From Desulfosarcina ovata subsp. ovata (GTDB taxonomy: Bacteria > Desulfobacterota > Desulfobacteria > Desulfobacterales > Desulfosarcinaceae), in the NCBI RefSeq assembly GCF_009689005.1, contig NZ_AP021879.1:7069501-7133500 (forward strand): a stretch of 64,000 nucleotides of DNA. Reading direction: 5' to 3'. The position numbers and the translations under genes were made by a program. The notes under the pieces were generated by a model. The model was not told the origin of the DNA and ran no database searches. It saw nothing but the letters and a program-made list of their open reading frames with translations. Below, piece by piece: positions 62,854 through 64,000 of this stretch (the stretch's first letter is position 1; each line of letters starts with the position of its first letter).

Positions 62854-64000
62854 TAATCCGTAAAACCGAGGAGCGTCCCCAATGCTCCCCGGGCGGGAAC
62901 GAATGCGAGTCCGGCCTTGCGGATCAGCTCATGGGGTGCATGTTTGACGCCCATGCCCCGGCACAGGTGGCAGGGGGCGTGGTACGTGGTCTGGGTACCG
63001 GACGATCGGAACGCATCCGCCGGGATCTCGAGGATGTCGTTCATGAAGCTGCTGAAGGCCACGACCTTTTCGGAGAACCGCTCTGCTGCTTCCCGCATGG
63101 CAGGATCGTCGGCGAGCAGCTGGGGATAGTTGTGCTTCAGGTGCGACGCACACGAGGCGCACAAGGTCACGATTTGGTCGACCTCGCTGCCGCGCATGGC
63201 CAGGATATTGCGCCGGGCCACATCCCGGGCGGCGGCTTTCTCGCCCATCATCAGGGCCGGCAGCCCGCAGCAGGACTGCTGCATGGGAAACTCCACTGCC
63301 GCACCAAAGCGGGCCATCAGGGCCACGCCGGCCTCCAGTTGCTCGGGATAGACAAAATCCTGGACGCAGCCGGCGAAAAGGGCCACCCGCTGGGTCGGGT
63401 TGGCCACCGACGGTTTGATTTCAGGCCAGCGTTCGCGGAAGGGTGTTTTGGCGATGGGGGGCAGGGCCCTGAAGTTGTGCTCCTTGGAGAGGATCAGGGG
63501 CAGGTGGCGCAGGTAGCCGTTCTCGCCCACCACCGGTGCCTGGGCCTTTTGGGCCGTGCGCAGCAGCTGGTGGAACAGTTTGCGGTGGCTGAGCAGTTTG
63601 CCCAGCAGGATGCTGGAGAGCGGGTGATCGGTTTCATCCTGGATGCGCGCGTGGATCTCCTTGATCAGTCGCGGCAGGTCGATGCCGGCGGCGCACACCG
63701 CCTTGCAGGCCCCGCAGTTGATACAATTCTGGACGAGGTTTTTGGCCTTGTCGCGGCCGTGAAAGAAGTAGGTGATGATCAGGCCGATGGCGCCGATGTA
63801 GATGTGCCCGTACTGGTGACCGCCGACCATGCGGTAGACCGGGCACACATTGGCGCAGGCGCCGCAGCGCACGCAGCGCAGCACCTGTGAGAAAACCGGA
63901 TCTTTGGCCAGCGCCCGGCGGCCGTTGTCCAGGAAGACAATGTGCATCTCCTTGCGGCCGGAATCGGCGACCGCGCATGGGGTCGGCCCGGTAATCCAGG
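62706..64000 (-). pseudogene. LutB/LutA-type fused iron-sulfur protein, truncated at its C-terminus; 5' end outside the window
   Basis: The frame is open to the right edge, where WITGPTPC... is the end of a LUD domain. Then two ferredoxin-type clusters (CVRCGACANVCPVY and CINCGACKAVC), and a CCG domain (LFAGCVQDFVYPE, QQSCCGLPA, CASCASH). The second CCG domain begins (YHAPCHLCRGMGV) but stops near 62891, where the RAYT element begins; ~90 residues including its final CCG motif are lost and replaced by 60 unrelated residues to a stop at 62706. Intact relatives take part in lactate oxidation in sulfate reducers. Confidence 0.85.
62860..62890 (-). repeat. 3' end sequence of the RAYT element
   Basis: Reverse strand reads GGGGAGCATTGGGGACGCTC and then CTCGG, similar to the upstream GGGGATATCGGGGACGTTCG unit. 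It abuts the truncated LutBA-type gene. Confidence 0.6.

Noticed and set aside
62931..63890. Plus-strand ORF of 319 codons at the right end
   Set aside because: Antisense to the iron-sulfur protein, whose cysteine motifs are clear.

Overview
The window reads as a chromosomal segment of a GC-rich anaerobic deltaproteobacterium (Desulfobacterota, most like Desulfosarcina or other Desulfobacteraceae). This is inferred from family content: many sensor kinases with cysteine-bearing PAS domains, a DUF2284 protein, a small AF1514-like protein, and a fused LutB/LutA-type lactate-oxidation iron-sulfur protein. No rRNA or tRNA gene was seen, so the assignment is not proven.

Layout. 1-3.4 kb: signalling genes (kinase plus NarL-type regulator, a receiver lacking its phosphorylatable Asp, STAS and PilZ proteins) and a 121-bp MITE. 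3.4-13 kb: housekeeping genes (glycogen-synthase-like glycosyltransferase, RNase HI, PilZ, WYL regulator, UspA, rhomboid protease, aldo/keto reductase, Rad3-type helicase with a nuclease domain). 13-25 kb: three more two-component or hybrid sensors, a YqeY protein and a DegQ/DegP protease, followed by a candidate structured RNA. 25.4-27.5 kb: DUF2284, a TrpR-like regulator and a decayed gene. 27.6-35.3 kb: a polyphosphate island with ppk1 and sixA facing an operon of ppx, CHAD, ParA-like ATPase, CYTH and Nudix genes. 35.7-41.1 kb: a periplasmic binding protein next to a frameshifted hybrid kinase. 41.5-53.3 kb: PhoA-type alkaline phosphatase, an operon joining a P1B-type metal ATPase to three SPFH (HflK/HflC-like) proteins, and a large secreted phosphoesterase.

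53.4-62.9 kb is a mobile-element graveyard. Its centre is a 4.3-kb transposon (54711-59018) with 5'-TG...CA-3' terminal inverted repeats, a 6-bp target duplication (TAAGCT), and five genes on the minus strand: a Cys-rich protein, a CHC2-like zinc-finger protein, an HTH-like protein, a DDE (rve) transposase and an AAA ATPase. It sits in the second copy of a 394-bp tandem duplication; the first copy preserves the empty site. Beside it are a truncated transposition ATPase, an IS110 transposase and a REP-associated tyrosine transposase (RAYT) whose 3' boundary coincides with the loss of the C-terminus of the LutBA-type gene that runs off the right edge.

How genes work together: the polyphosphate island holds synthesis (PPK1), degradation (Ppx), probable binding (CHAD), tripolyphosphate hydrolysis (CYTH), Nudix and SixA phosphatases, and an orphan ParA ATPase that may position or segregate polyphosphate granules. 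The metal-ATPase/SPFH operon suggests a membrane-microdomain-associated transporter. The five-gene transposon is the best candidate for an undescribed system: it has the Mu/Tn7/Tn5053 core (DDE transposase plus AAA ATPase) but zinc-finger proteins in place of a recognisable TniQ.
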